Of a stretch of 5,338 nucleotides of DNA, positions 1 through 5,338 are shown in pieces. Source of the DNA: Bacteroidales bacterium (GTDB lineage: Bacteria > Bacteroidota > Bacteroidia > Bacteroidales > UBA932); assembly GCA_017429885.1 (NCBI GenBank), contig JAFROA010000156.1:1-5338 (forward strand), in the 5' to 3' direction. The translations under genes and the position numbers were made by a program. The number at the start of each line of letters is the position of its first letter. Positions within the stretch are counted from its first letter, which is position 1. Below the pieces are notes generated by a model. It was not told where the DNA came from and did no database searches. It saw only the letters and a program-made list of their open reading frames with translations.

Positions 1-95
1 ACAGCCGTCAGAGCGGAGCGGGCCTTTCCACAGAGCCCGGCGTAGCTCTGTCGAGCTGTAGCCGCCGAGGGGCGTATATCGAGGCGGCGGTGCCA
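1..95. repeat. GC-rich hairpin-forming intergenic sequence
   Basis: No gene is supported in the first 193 bases. This part is GC-rich and can fold into several short stems: CGGGC at 19-23 with GCCCG at 35-39, AGCTC at 44-48 with GAGCT at 53-57, and GCCGCC at 61-66 with GGCGGC at 83-88. It shares words, in the same order, with the palindromic element at 4701-4831: AGCCGTC (3-9 and 4727-4733), a 10-mer at 11-20 that is the reverse complement of 4735-4744, and GCCGCCGAG (61-69 and 4822-4830). I infer a degenerate or cut-off member of the same intergenic repeat family. An RNA gene of unknown class cannot be excluded. One + frame is open from 3 to 139 but its product resembles nothing I recognise. 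Confidence 0.35.
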
Positions 96-120
96 AGTGA
101 GTCCTCAAGACTCACTCTGG
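93..120. other. Near-perfect hairpin upstream of the TMEM43-like gene
   Basis: An 8-bp perfect stem (96-103 with 109-116) has a 5-nt loop, CTCAA. It is extended past a single bulged C at 117 by CCA (93-95) pairing with TGG (118-120). No T-run follows directly on the + strand (T7 begins at 141), so it is not a canonical intrinsic terminator. It lies just upstream of the promoter-like motif and could be the 3' end of an upstream transcript or an operator; the sequence does not decide. Confidence 0.4.
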
Positions 121-146
121 AATGCAAACATAGTAACTGATTTTTT

Positions 147-159
147 TATATTCGCGTAA
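147..159 (+). promoter_or_regulatory. Putative promoter (-7 type) of the TMEM43-like gene
   Basis: TATATTCG (147-154) matches seven of the eight positions' constraints of the Bacteroidetes -7 consensus TAnnTTTG, with C for the second-last T. It lies after a run of seven T. The 13-mer TATATTCGCGTAA is repeated exactly at 1504-1516 ahead of the next transcription unit, and in both places the motif begins 47 bases before the ATG. No good TTTG-like -33 box is seen about 19 bases upstream. The predicted leader is short, about 35 nt, AT-rich and without a Shine-Dalgarno sequence. Confidence 0.5.
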
Positions 160-193
160 GAAACTATTCATTTATTCAATAACTAGATTAATC

Positions 194-1447
194 ATGGCAG
201 TACAAGTAACAACCAAAACATCCTACGGGCAGAGGCTTGGAAGCTCATTCAAAGGGATTGGTTCCGGTTTCCTTCTCCTTATTATCGGTATAGTGCTTCT
301 TTGGTGGAATGAGGGACGCGCGGTCAAGACCGCGAAGATGCTCAACAGGGCCGAGAAAGTTGCCGTTGAGATGCCCGACATCAATTCAGTGGATCCTCAG
401 TTCGATGGCCAGTTGGTTCACGCCACAGGTATGGCTAATACCTCTGAGGTGTTGATTGACAATCTTTTCGGCATTCAGGAGACCGCTATTAAGCTTAACC
501 GTCAGGTCGAATATTACCAGGTCCAGGAGACTTCCACCTCCAAGACTAAAGATAAATTAGGCGGCGGCCAGGAGACGGTCACCACTTATGACTATAAGAA
601 CGGTTGGAGTAGCACCAGGATCAACTCATCAGAGTTCAAGGATGAGAAATACAGGGGAGCCAACTTCGTCCTGAGCGATGTCGAGGATCAGAAATGGCAG
701 GCGGAGAATGTGAGTTTCGGAGCTTACCGCCTTCCTTCTGAGCTCATCAATTCCATCAGCGGTGAGAAGCCTGTCGAGCTGGCTTTGAGCGAGGATGTTA
801 TTAAGAGCCTGAACAAGGTTGCGGCTACTGTCAAAAAGGACACTGCAGTCCTTCTCGCCCAGGCGGCTTTGAAGGACTATAAATATGTCCACGTCTCCAA
901 TAACGTTGTCTACATCGGAGAGAACGCCATGAACCCTCAGGTCGGAGATGTCAGGATCACCTTCACCAAGGTTCTTCCGGGCGAAGTCTCCATTCTTGCC
1001 AAGGTCGCCGGCGACACATTCACCAAGCACACGGACAAGAACGGCAAGTCTCTCGAGACCCTCTCTATGGGCGTGAAGGCTATGGATGAGATGTTCTCAT
1101 CGGAGCGCGCTTCCAACAATATGTGGAAATGGTTGCTCCGTCTTCTCGGATTCTTCCTCATTATGGGTGGATTGAAGGGAATATTCGATATCCTCGTGAC
1201 CGTACTCAAGGTCATCCCGTTCCTGGCTAACATCGTCAACCTCGCCATGAACGTGGTTATCGGTGTGGTCGCTTTCGCCATCACCCTGATCGTGATCGCG
1301 CTTGCCTGGCTCTATTACAGGCCGATACTGGGAATCCTGCTGCTGGCCGCCGCGGTCGCCGCTCTTGTATTCTTCGCCAAGAAGGGTAAGGAAGAGGGAC
1401 CACAGACGCCTGAGGCCCCTGCTGCTCCCGACGTTCCCGCGGAATAG
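194..1447 (+). CDS. TMEM43 (LUMA)-family membrane protein
   Basis: The 417-residue product matches the layout of the TMEM43 family (Pfam TMEM43, formerly DUF1625). There is one N-terminal transmembrane helix at about 22-38, immediately followed by the family-typical WWNEGRAV motif (37-44). A large soluble domain spans about 45-305. A C-terminal cluster of three or four hydrophobic helices follows at about 311-333, 337-350, 351-373 and 376-395. The tail (396-417) is charged, then rich in Pro, Ala and Glu. The stretch around 230-275, with a GD-V-I-F pattern and the VLPGEVSILAKVAGDTF segment, is also family-like. The bacterial members have no established function; human TMEM43 is an inner nuclear membrane protein. 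The ATG at 194 is chosen because it is the first in frame, the N-terminal helix follows at a normal distance, and the promoter-like box sits 40 bases upstream. It is a single-gene unit closed by the terminator at 1471-1501, so nothing ties it functionally to the transport genes downstream. Confidence 0.88.
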   Translation: MAVQVTTKTSYGQRLGSSFKGIGSGFLLLIIGIVLLWWNEGRAVKTAKMLNRAEKVAVEMPDINSVDPQFDGQLVHATGMANTSEVLIDNLFGIQETAIKLNRQVEYYQVQETSTSKTKDKLGGGQETVTTYDYKNGWSSTRINSSEFKDEKYRGANFVLSDVEDQKWQAENVSFGAYRLPSELINSISGEKPVELALSEDVIKSLNKVAATVKKDTAVLLAQAALKDYKYVHVSNNVVYIGENAMNPQVGDVRITFTKVLPGEVSILAKVAGDTFTKHTDKNGKSLETLSMGVKAMDEMFSSERASNNMWKWLLRLLGFFLIMGGLKGIFDILVTVLKVIPFLANIVNLAMNVVIGVVAFAITLIVIALAWLYYRPILGILLLAAAVAALVFFAKKGKEEGPQTPEAPAAPDVPAE

Positions 1448-1470
1448 TTTATTATACGATATGTCACATA

Positions 1471-1501
1471 GGAGGATGGCGTTGGCCATCCTCTTTTTTT
1501 T
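1471..1501 (+). terminator. Intrinsic terminator after the TMEM43-like gene
   Basis: A perfect 9-bp stem GAGGATGGC (1472-1480) / GCCATCCTC (1485-1493) with the loop GTTG is followed at once by eight T (1494-1501). G1471 can add a wobble pair with T1494. It lies 24 bases after the stop codon of the upstream gene and separates it from the lipoprotein-receptor unit. Confidence 0.93.
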
Positions 1502-1511
1502 AGTATATTCG
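1481..1511 (+). promoter_or_regulatory. Putative promoter of the lipoprotein-receptor operon
   Basis: The -7 candidate TATATTCG (1504-1511) fits TAnnTTTG at all but one constrained position. It lies exactly 19 bases after GTTG (1481-1484), a one-mismatch match to the Bacteroidetes -33 box TTTG, at the spacing described for this promoter class. The -33 candidate is the loop of the upstream terminator, so terminator and promoter overlap physically. The 13-mer from 1504 is identical to that at 147-159. The leader to the ATG at 1551 is only about 35 nt and has no Shine-Dalgarno sequence, and no riboswitch would fit into it. Confidence 0.55.
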
Positions 1512-1550
1512 CGTAAACAATCATCAAGTTCTTTTAAATAGTTTTCAGAA

Positions 1551-2714
1551 ATGAAAAAACATGCACTGCTGGTTTTCAGCGTGGCTGTTCTGGCCTTGGC
1601 GGCCGGATGCCAAAAAGATGAAACCACCTCCAGGGATGCGGACCTTGCGGGTGTCAATGTCGCAGTAGGTGAAAAGAAGGGTGCCTTCTCGAAGCTTTTT
1701 GTGTTGAACGAAGGTAATTTCCAGAAGAATAACTCCACCCTTGATTTCCTCAGGTTCTCTGATGGGAATTATGTGTCCGATGCTTTCGGATCGATGAATC
1801 CTGCTGTGGTCCAAGGATTGGGAGACACGGGGAATGATCTGGCTCTCAATAACGGTAAACTCTGGCTCGTGATGAACGGGTCGGGGTATGTCCATGTGCT
1901 CGACGCTAAGGACGAGACCCTCATCGCCTCCGTGGCCGTGCCGGACCCGAGGTTCATCGCGTTCGATAATTCCCATGCTTATGTAAGCTCTTATGCGGGA
2001 GCTATTTACGGGGGCGAAGAGAAAAAGGGGAAGGTCTATAGGATTGACTTGAATACATATAAAGTGGACGGAGAGGTCGAAGTCGGCTGCCAGCCTGAAG
2101 GTGTCACCGTCTCTGGCGGGAAACTATATGTCGCCAATAGCGGCGGGTATAATTATGTCCATGAGAACACGGTGAGCGTGATCGATTTGTCCTCTTTCAA
2201 GGTAACTGCTACTGTCTCAGTTGCCTCCAACCTGCACTTTATGGCATCAGATGGTCATGAGGCGGTATATGTCTCGAGTTATGGTGAGAGTTCCTGGAGC
2301 CAGGATTCCGCCGGTAACTGGATTCAGAGCATGTCAGAGCCTATGGGCCTATACAAGATCAGCGGAATCTCGAGCACCCAGGTCAAAGATGTGCATGTCA
2401 GTTGCATGACCACCAGCGCTGATGGCTACATCTATGCGATTGGAAACGCGGGGGAACTCACAGGAGGATATTCAATCACGCTCTACAAAGTGGCGGTCAA
2501 AGACGGCTCTGTCACATCAAAGGCTCTCTCGGGTACAGACGCCTCCAAGGTGGGTAATCCTTATGGGATACTTGTCAATCCCTCCAACGGCGACATCTAC
2601 ATCGCTGACGCCGACTACACCGGCCCCGGGAAGGTGTGGTGTTTCACGAAGGATCTCAAGGAAAAGTGGTCCGCCGTGGCCGGGATGCTTCCCGCGCACA
2701 TGGCTCTCTATTAG
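1551..2714 (+). CDS. Surface lipoprotein, YncE/DUF5074-like seven-bladed beta-propeller (BtuG-like)
   Basis: This 387-residue lipoprotein opens with a type II signal peptide (lysines at 2-3, hydrophobic core 5-18, lipobox AAGC with lipidated Cys20). Residues 20-24 read CQKDE; a Lys followed by two acidic residues just after the Cys is the lipoprotein export signal known from Bacteroidetes, so surface display is likely. The rest is a beta-propeller of the YncE/DUF5074 type. I count seven blade starts of the pattern [KADHY]-[LVIA]-[WFY]-[VLA] at about 48, 103, 142, 191, 238, 293 and 348, with blade-linking QPEGV (181-185) and NPYGI (336-340) motifs. The only propeller lipoprotein of this kind with a known role next to a BtuB-type receptor is BtuG, which captures cobalamin at the cell surface and passes it to BtuB. 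The gene is first in the operon, three bases ahead of a TonB receptor, so I infer a ligand-capture subunit for that receptor. The ligand is not shown. The start is fixed by the signal peptide. Confidence 0.88.
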   Translation: MKKHALLVFSVAVLALAAGCQKDETTSRDADLAGVNVAVGEKKGAFSKLFVLNEGNFQKNNSTLDFLRFSDGNYVSDAFGSMNPAVVQGLGDTGNDLALNNGKLWLVMNGSGYVHVLDAKDETLIASVAVPDPRFIAFDNSHAYVSSYAGAIYGGEEKKGKVYRIDLNTYKVDGEVEVGCQPEGVTVSGGKLYVANSGGYNYVHENTVSVIDLSSFKVTATVSVASNLHFMASDGHEAVYVSSYGESSWSQDSAGNWIQSMSEPMGLYKISGISSTQVKDVHVSCMTTSADGYIYAIGNAGELTGGYSITLYKVAVKDGSVTSKALSGTDASKVGNPYGILVNPSNGDIYIADADYTGPGKVWCFTKDLKEKWSAVAGMLPAHMALY

Positions 2715-2717
2715 GAT

Positions 2718-4712
2718 ATGAGAGGACTGGCCTTGGTGGCATTGTCGCTGCTGGGGACCGTGGCTGCTGCCCAGGAGAGGGCGGACACGCTGCGGGCCTC
2801 AGTTGTGAGTTCTGTCTCAGGCAGTCTTCTTACCCCCCAACGAATCACAAGCGAGCGCCTCGGGACTGTCACAGGCGTATCGGAGGCCATTAGGCGTTTC
2901 ACTGGGGTACAGGTCCGGGACTACGGAGGTGTGGGCGGACTTAAGACAGTCAATGTCAGGAGTTTGGGAAGTGAACACACGGCCGTTTTCGTGGACGGTG
3001 TCCAGGTCAGTCACGCCCAGAATATGCAAGTGGATCTTGGCCGGCTCAATCTTGATGGTTTGTCCTCGATCAGCCTGTTTTCCGGCCAGAAAACTTCCCC
3101 TTTACAGAGCGCTAAGGAATACTCATCCGCGAGCTCGTTGTATCTTGAGAGCGCCAGCCCTGTGTTTTCCCGTGGTAGGACGGATAATCTCAAGGCGAGC
3201 CTCGGGGCGGGATCTTTCATGACTATCGCTCCCGGACTGAGTTGGGAGCATCTTTTCAAATCCGGAGCGTCGTTCAGGATCTCGGGTGACGCTGTGTCCT
3301 CGAAAGGGAAATATCGCTTCCATGTCCGGGATTACAGGCAGTTTCCAGATGGTACGGTAGCGGGCTATGACACCACGATGACCAGGACGAATTGCGACCT
3401 GGCCAGTATCCGCGCGGAGGCCTTGCTTTTCAGTCCTCGCTCCGGGGACGCGTCATGGACTTTACGGGCATATTTTTACGGTTCCGGACGAGGCCTTCCC
3501 GGACCTGTCTACAAAAAGGCCGGGGAATATCCTTTGAGCCTTGACCGTCAGACCGATAGGGATGCCTTCATTCAGGGAAGGTATTACCGTTCCCTAGGTG
3601 ATATATGGTCTGTGGCTGGAAGAGCGAAATTGTCTTTCAACCATTTGGAATACACTGATTTCCCGGAGTTTCTTCCGGAAGGATCCCCAGCCCGTTACAA
3701 CTATCTCGACCATTCGGCTTATCTTTCAGCCTCCGCGATGGCCAGGATAAGTGGCGCTTTTTCCCTGAACTTAGCCCAGGATGTGCAATATGATTATCTA
3801 GACGCGGACCATAGAGATTTCGCCTTTCCTGGACGCTTTTCTTCATGGAGCTCTCTGTCGGCAAGGGCCGGAGCAGGGTCTGTGGAGGCCTCCGCCACAT
3901 TGCTGTATCTTGGCGTTTGGGACACTTTTCTCACGGCCAGGAGCCGTTCAGGAGCCTATAGGGATGCCCTGATGCCTTCGCTTGTGGTTCGTTGGGAAGC
4001 TGCTGAGCATTTATCTTTTAACGGTCTCGCGAAGCGGTCTTACAGGATGCCGACTTTCAATGACCTGTATTACACGACAGTTGGGACAAAAACCCTCGAT
4101 CCTGAGGACGCTCTCCAATTTGGTCTAGGGGTGGAATGGGATTTGGTCCATTCCGGTTCCAGCGATATGGACGTGAAAGTCGATGTCTATCGTAACCGTC
4201 TGAAAAACAAGATTATTGCGGTGCCGACCTCGAATCAGTTCCGGTGGTCGATGTATAATCTCGGAGTTGTGGAGATCTTGGGTGTTGACCTGTCAGCTGA
4301 CTATTCAATTAAGATGAATAGGGGAGAGTGCGGCGCTATTGTCAAATACACCTTCCAGCAGGCAAAGGACCGATCCGACCGTGACGCCTTGACCTGGGGA
4401 GGGCAGATTCCGTATATTCCGGTTCATAGCGGGTCTGTCAATGCTTTCGGTGTTTTTTCAGGTTGGAGGGCTGATGTCACTTTATTCGCTACCGGAGAGA
4501 GGTTCACCACCTCAGCGAATCTCCCGGCATACAGGCTTTCTCCATGGACTACACTAGACGCGGCCGTCTCGAAGAATCTTTCGCTTCGCGGCAAAGACCT
4601 CACCCTCAAACTCTGTCTGAACAATCTCCTCAATGAGCGATATGAGATTGTCGACAACTATCCAATGCCAGGTTTCAACTGCCACATTGCTGTATTGGTG
4701 TCTCGGCGGTAG
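2718..4712 (+). CDS. BtuB-like TonB-dependent outer-membrane vitamin receptor
   Basis: The 664-residue product has a signal peptide (about 1-19, ending AAAQ), a TonB-box-like segment DTLRASVV (23-30), a plug domain at about 45-150 and a 22-strand-type barrel. Plug signatures include SEAIRRFTGVQVRDYGG from 55, the VNVRSLGSEHT segment at 78-88 and VFVDGVQV (90-97). In the barrel, YRMPTFNDLYY (442-452) and LNNLLNERYE (634-643) are hallmarks of the BtuB/FepA/Cir group. There is no N-terminal carboxypeptidase-like domain, so it is not a SusC-type glycan receptor. It should import a ligand across the outer membrane using TonB energy, fed by the lipoprotein encoded just upstream (3-base gap, probably translationally coupled). 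The start is the only reasonable one: the frame is closed just upstream and the signal peptide begins here. Oddly, the protein ends VSRR instead of an aromatic residue, and its last codons belong to the left arm of the palindromic element at 4701-4831. Ligand candidates are thiamine, cobalamin or nicotinamide riboside. Confidence 0.92.
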   Translation: MRGLALVALSLLGTVAAAQERADTLRASVVSSVSGSLLTPQRITSERLGTVTGVSEAIRRFTGVQVRDYGGVGGLKTVNVRSLGSEHTAVFVDGVQVSHAQNMQVDLGRLNLDGLSSISLFSGQKTSPLQSAKEYSSASSLYLESASPVFSRGRTDNLKASLGAGSFMTIAPGLSWEHLFKSGASFRISGDAVSSKGKYRFHVRDYRQFPDGTVAGYDTTMTRTNCDLASIRAEALLFSPRSGDASWTLRAYFYGSGRGLPGPVYKKAGEYPLSLDRQTDRDAFIQGRYYRSLGDIWSVAGRAKLSFNHLEYTDFPEFLPEGSPARYNYLDHSAYLSASAMARISGAFSLNLAQDVQYDYLDADHRDFAFPGRFSSWSSLSARAGAGSVEASATLLYLGVWDTFLTARSRSGAYRDALMPSLVVRWEAAEHLSFNGLAKRSYRMPTFNDLYYTTVGTKTLDPEDALQFGLGVEWDLVHSGSSDMDVKVDVYRNRLKNKIIAVPTSNQFRWSMYNLGVVEILGVDLSADYSIKMNRGECGAIVKYTFQQAKDRSDRDALTWGGQIPYIPVHSGSVNAFGVFSGWRADVTLFATGERFTTSANLPAYRLSPWTTLDAAVSKNLSLRGKDLTLKLCLNNLLNERYEIVDNYPMPGFNCHIAVLVSRR

Positions 4713-4831
4713 GTGCCTCCCTCCCGAGCCGTCTCGCTCCGCTCGACCCCACCGTTCGCTTCGCTCCGGTCCCCCCTCTTAACGTGCCGAGGGTGGCAGT
4801 GGCTCCTGGAGGGAGGCACCTGCCGCCGAGA
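4701..4831. repeat. Palindromic element with 24-bp terminal inverted repeats
   Basis: The left arm (4701-4724) and right arm (4808-4831) are reverse complements at 23 of 24 positions, the exception being a T/G wobble (4710 against 4822). A second pairing, GAGCC (4726-4730) with GGCTC (4801-4805), extends the stem inward. The central part has two similar words (TCGCTCCGCTCG from 4734 and TTCGCTTCGCTCCG from 4755) and small inner hairpins (CCCTC/GAGGG around 4774-4793). It has no coding capacity of note and resembles a MITE or REP-like intergenic palindrome. Its left end supplies the last three sense codons and the stop of the receptor gene. No target-site duplication is evident. As RNA it would form a long hairpin between receptor and permease messages. 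It lacks a following T-run, so it is not a standard terminator on the + strand, though on the - strand the arm is followed by TTTTT. Confidence 0.8.
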
Positions 4832-4838
4832 AAAATAG

Positions 4839-4868
4839 TATTGAATTGCAATCTTTTTTATAAATTTG
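4839..4868 (+). promoter_or_regulatory. Putative promoter directly before pnuC
   Basis: TAAATTTG (4861-4868) is an exact match to the Bacteroidetes -7 consensus TAnnTTTG, in an AT-rich stretch after the palindromic element. The best upstream TTG (4841-4843, within TATTG) is 17 bases away, a little closer than the usual 19, so the -33 part is weak. The box ends only six bases before the pnuC ATG, so a transcript from it would have almost no leader. It may instead be a chance AT-rich match. Confidence 0.4.
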
Positions 4869-4874
4869 TATGAT

Positions 4875-5338
4875 ATGGACATCGTACAGATTATTGAGAT
4901 TGTGGCCCTTGTGATGGGGATTCCGTACATGGTATTTGAGGTTCTCCAGAAGAACACCATGTGGTATTTCGGCTTTTTCACCAGCACTGCCTGCGCCATA
5001 CAGTTTTTCCTCGAGAGTAATTGGGCCAATATGGGCCTGAACATCTACTATGTAGGGATGGCTTTTTGGGGGCTTTACAAATGGAAAAAGGACAGTCAGG
5101 CTGTTGAGGCTGATGTCCACCTGAATCGTCTCACTCCAAAGATGGCTTTGCTCAGCGCGGGGTTATTCATTGTCGGTACTGGTCTGTTGGTCTGGCTTTT
5201 GACCCTGCTGAACGACAGCAATCCATGGCTCGACGCGATGTCCACCGCGCTGTGCGTGATAGGCATGCTCTGGCTTGCCGACTCGATTCCTTACCACTGG
5301 ATCCTGTGGATTATTGGTGACACTCTTCTTGTCGTGAT
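4875..5338 (+). CDS. pnuC: PnuC-family vitamin permease (3' end outside window)
   Basis: The open frame continues to the window edge (154 codons plus two bases), most of the family's usual length of roughly 190-240 residues. Visible PnuC features are the N-terminal helix EIVALVMGIPYMVFEVLQ (8-25), KNTMWYFGF (26-34), LNIYYVGMAFWGLYKWKK (55-72) as the family's Tyr/Trp-rich ligand-site helix, a charged cytoplasmic loop (70-90), and further helices at about 90-112, 119-135 and 140-154, the last with the HWILWIIGD motif. PnuC-type carriers are SWEET-like facilitators for vitamin nucleosides and thiamine that depend on a kinase to trap the substrate. In Bacteroidetes, members next to TonB receptors are often predicted thiamine carriers (PnuT), commonly followed by thiamine pyrophosphokinase. 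Nicotinamide riboside is the alternative. The ATG at 4875 is preferred; a TTG at 4866 is in frame but adds nothing, and the frame is closed by TGA at 4842. It lies 162 bases after the receptor stop, behind the palindromic element. Confidence 0.88.
   Translation, partial: MDIVQIIEIVALVMGIPYMVFEVLQKNTMWYFGFFTSTACAIQFFLESNWANMGLNIYYVGMAFWGLYKWKKDSQAVEADVHLNRLTPKMALLSAGLFIVGTGLLVWLLTLLNDSNPWLDAMSTALCVIGMLWLADSIPYHWILWIIGDTLLVV

Noticed and set aside
3..139. Open + strand frame that might be the 3' end of an upstream gene
   Set aside because: The 45-residue product is Ser/Arg/Ala-rich without recognisable features, and the same DNA is better explained as hairpin-rich repeat sequence.
93..147. Hairpin plus distant T-run as an intrinsic terminator
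   Set aside because: The T-run begins about 20 bases after the stem, too far for a canonical terminator.
629..1030. 133-codon open frame on the - strand
   Set aside because: It is fully antisense to the TMEM43-like gene; no domain, signal or context supports it.
1448..1550. TPP or cobalamin riboswitch ahead of the lipoprotein gene
   Set aside because: Neither diagnostic box is present and the space is taken by a terminator and a promoter with a short leader.
1097..1738. 213-codon open frame on the - strand
   Set aside because: It lies antisense across two well-supported genes and the terminator between them, and its product (Ser/Arg/Glu-rich) has no recognisable domain.
2636..2893. 85-codon + strand frame bridging lipoprotein and receptor genes
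   Set aside because: It overlaps the end of one clear gene and the signal-peptide/plug region of the next in another frame; the product looks like no known protein.
2718..4712. SusC-type glycan receptor with the lipoprotein as SusD
   Set aside because: The receptor lacks the N-terminal carboxypeptidase-like domain and is too short for SusC, and the lipoprotein is a beta-propeller, not a helical SusD fold.
4658..5120. Two overlapping - strand open frames across the palindromic element and pnuC
   Set aside because: The + strand frame here encodes a clear PnuC-family protein, and the antisense products are low-complexity reflections of the repeat and of pnuC.

Overview
The window looks like a chromosomal segment of a member of the Bacteroidota, most likely order Bacteroidales. 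Three things point there. The putative promoters resemble the Bacteroidetes -7 box TAnnTTTG. The genes lack Shine-Dalgarno sequences. The gene families (TMEM43-like protein, YncE/DUF5074 propeller lipoprotein with a Lys-Asp-Glu export signal, BtuB-like TonB receptor, PnuC-family permease) are typical of gut Bacteroidales. Genus cannot be fixed from the sequence. All genes read on the + strand.

Layout: positions 1-193 hold no gene, but contain GC-rich, hairpin-forming sequence related to a second element further on, then a promoter-like motif. Positions 194-1447 encode a TMEM43-family membrane protein closed by a strong intrinsic terminator (1471-1501). A second promoter begins inside that terminator and drives a two-gene unit. 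Its first gene is a seven-bladed propeller lipoprotein (1551-2714), predicted to be surface exposed. Three bases later comes a TonB-dependent outer-membrane receptor (2718-4712). A palindromic element of about 131 bp with 24-bp terminal inverted repeats (4701-4831) begins inside the last codons of the receptor gene. After an AT-rich promoter-like stretch, a PnuC-family permease starts at 4875 and runs off the end of the window.

How they may work together: the last three genes look like an envelope-spanning vitamin importer. The surface propeller would capture the ligand, as BtuG does for B12. The TonB-powered barrel would carry it across the outer membrane, and the PnuC-type permease across the inner membrane by facilitated diffusion, with intracellular phosphorylation as the trap. 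The ligand is not determined. The PnuC partner favours thiamine (PnuT type) or nicotinamide riboside, whereas the propeller plus BtuB-like barrel resembles cobalamin systems. No cobalamin or TPP riboswitch is visible ahead of the operon. The gene after pnuC, outside this window, would be the best clue; a thiamine pyrophosphokinase there would settle it for thiamine.
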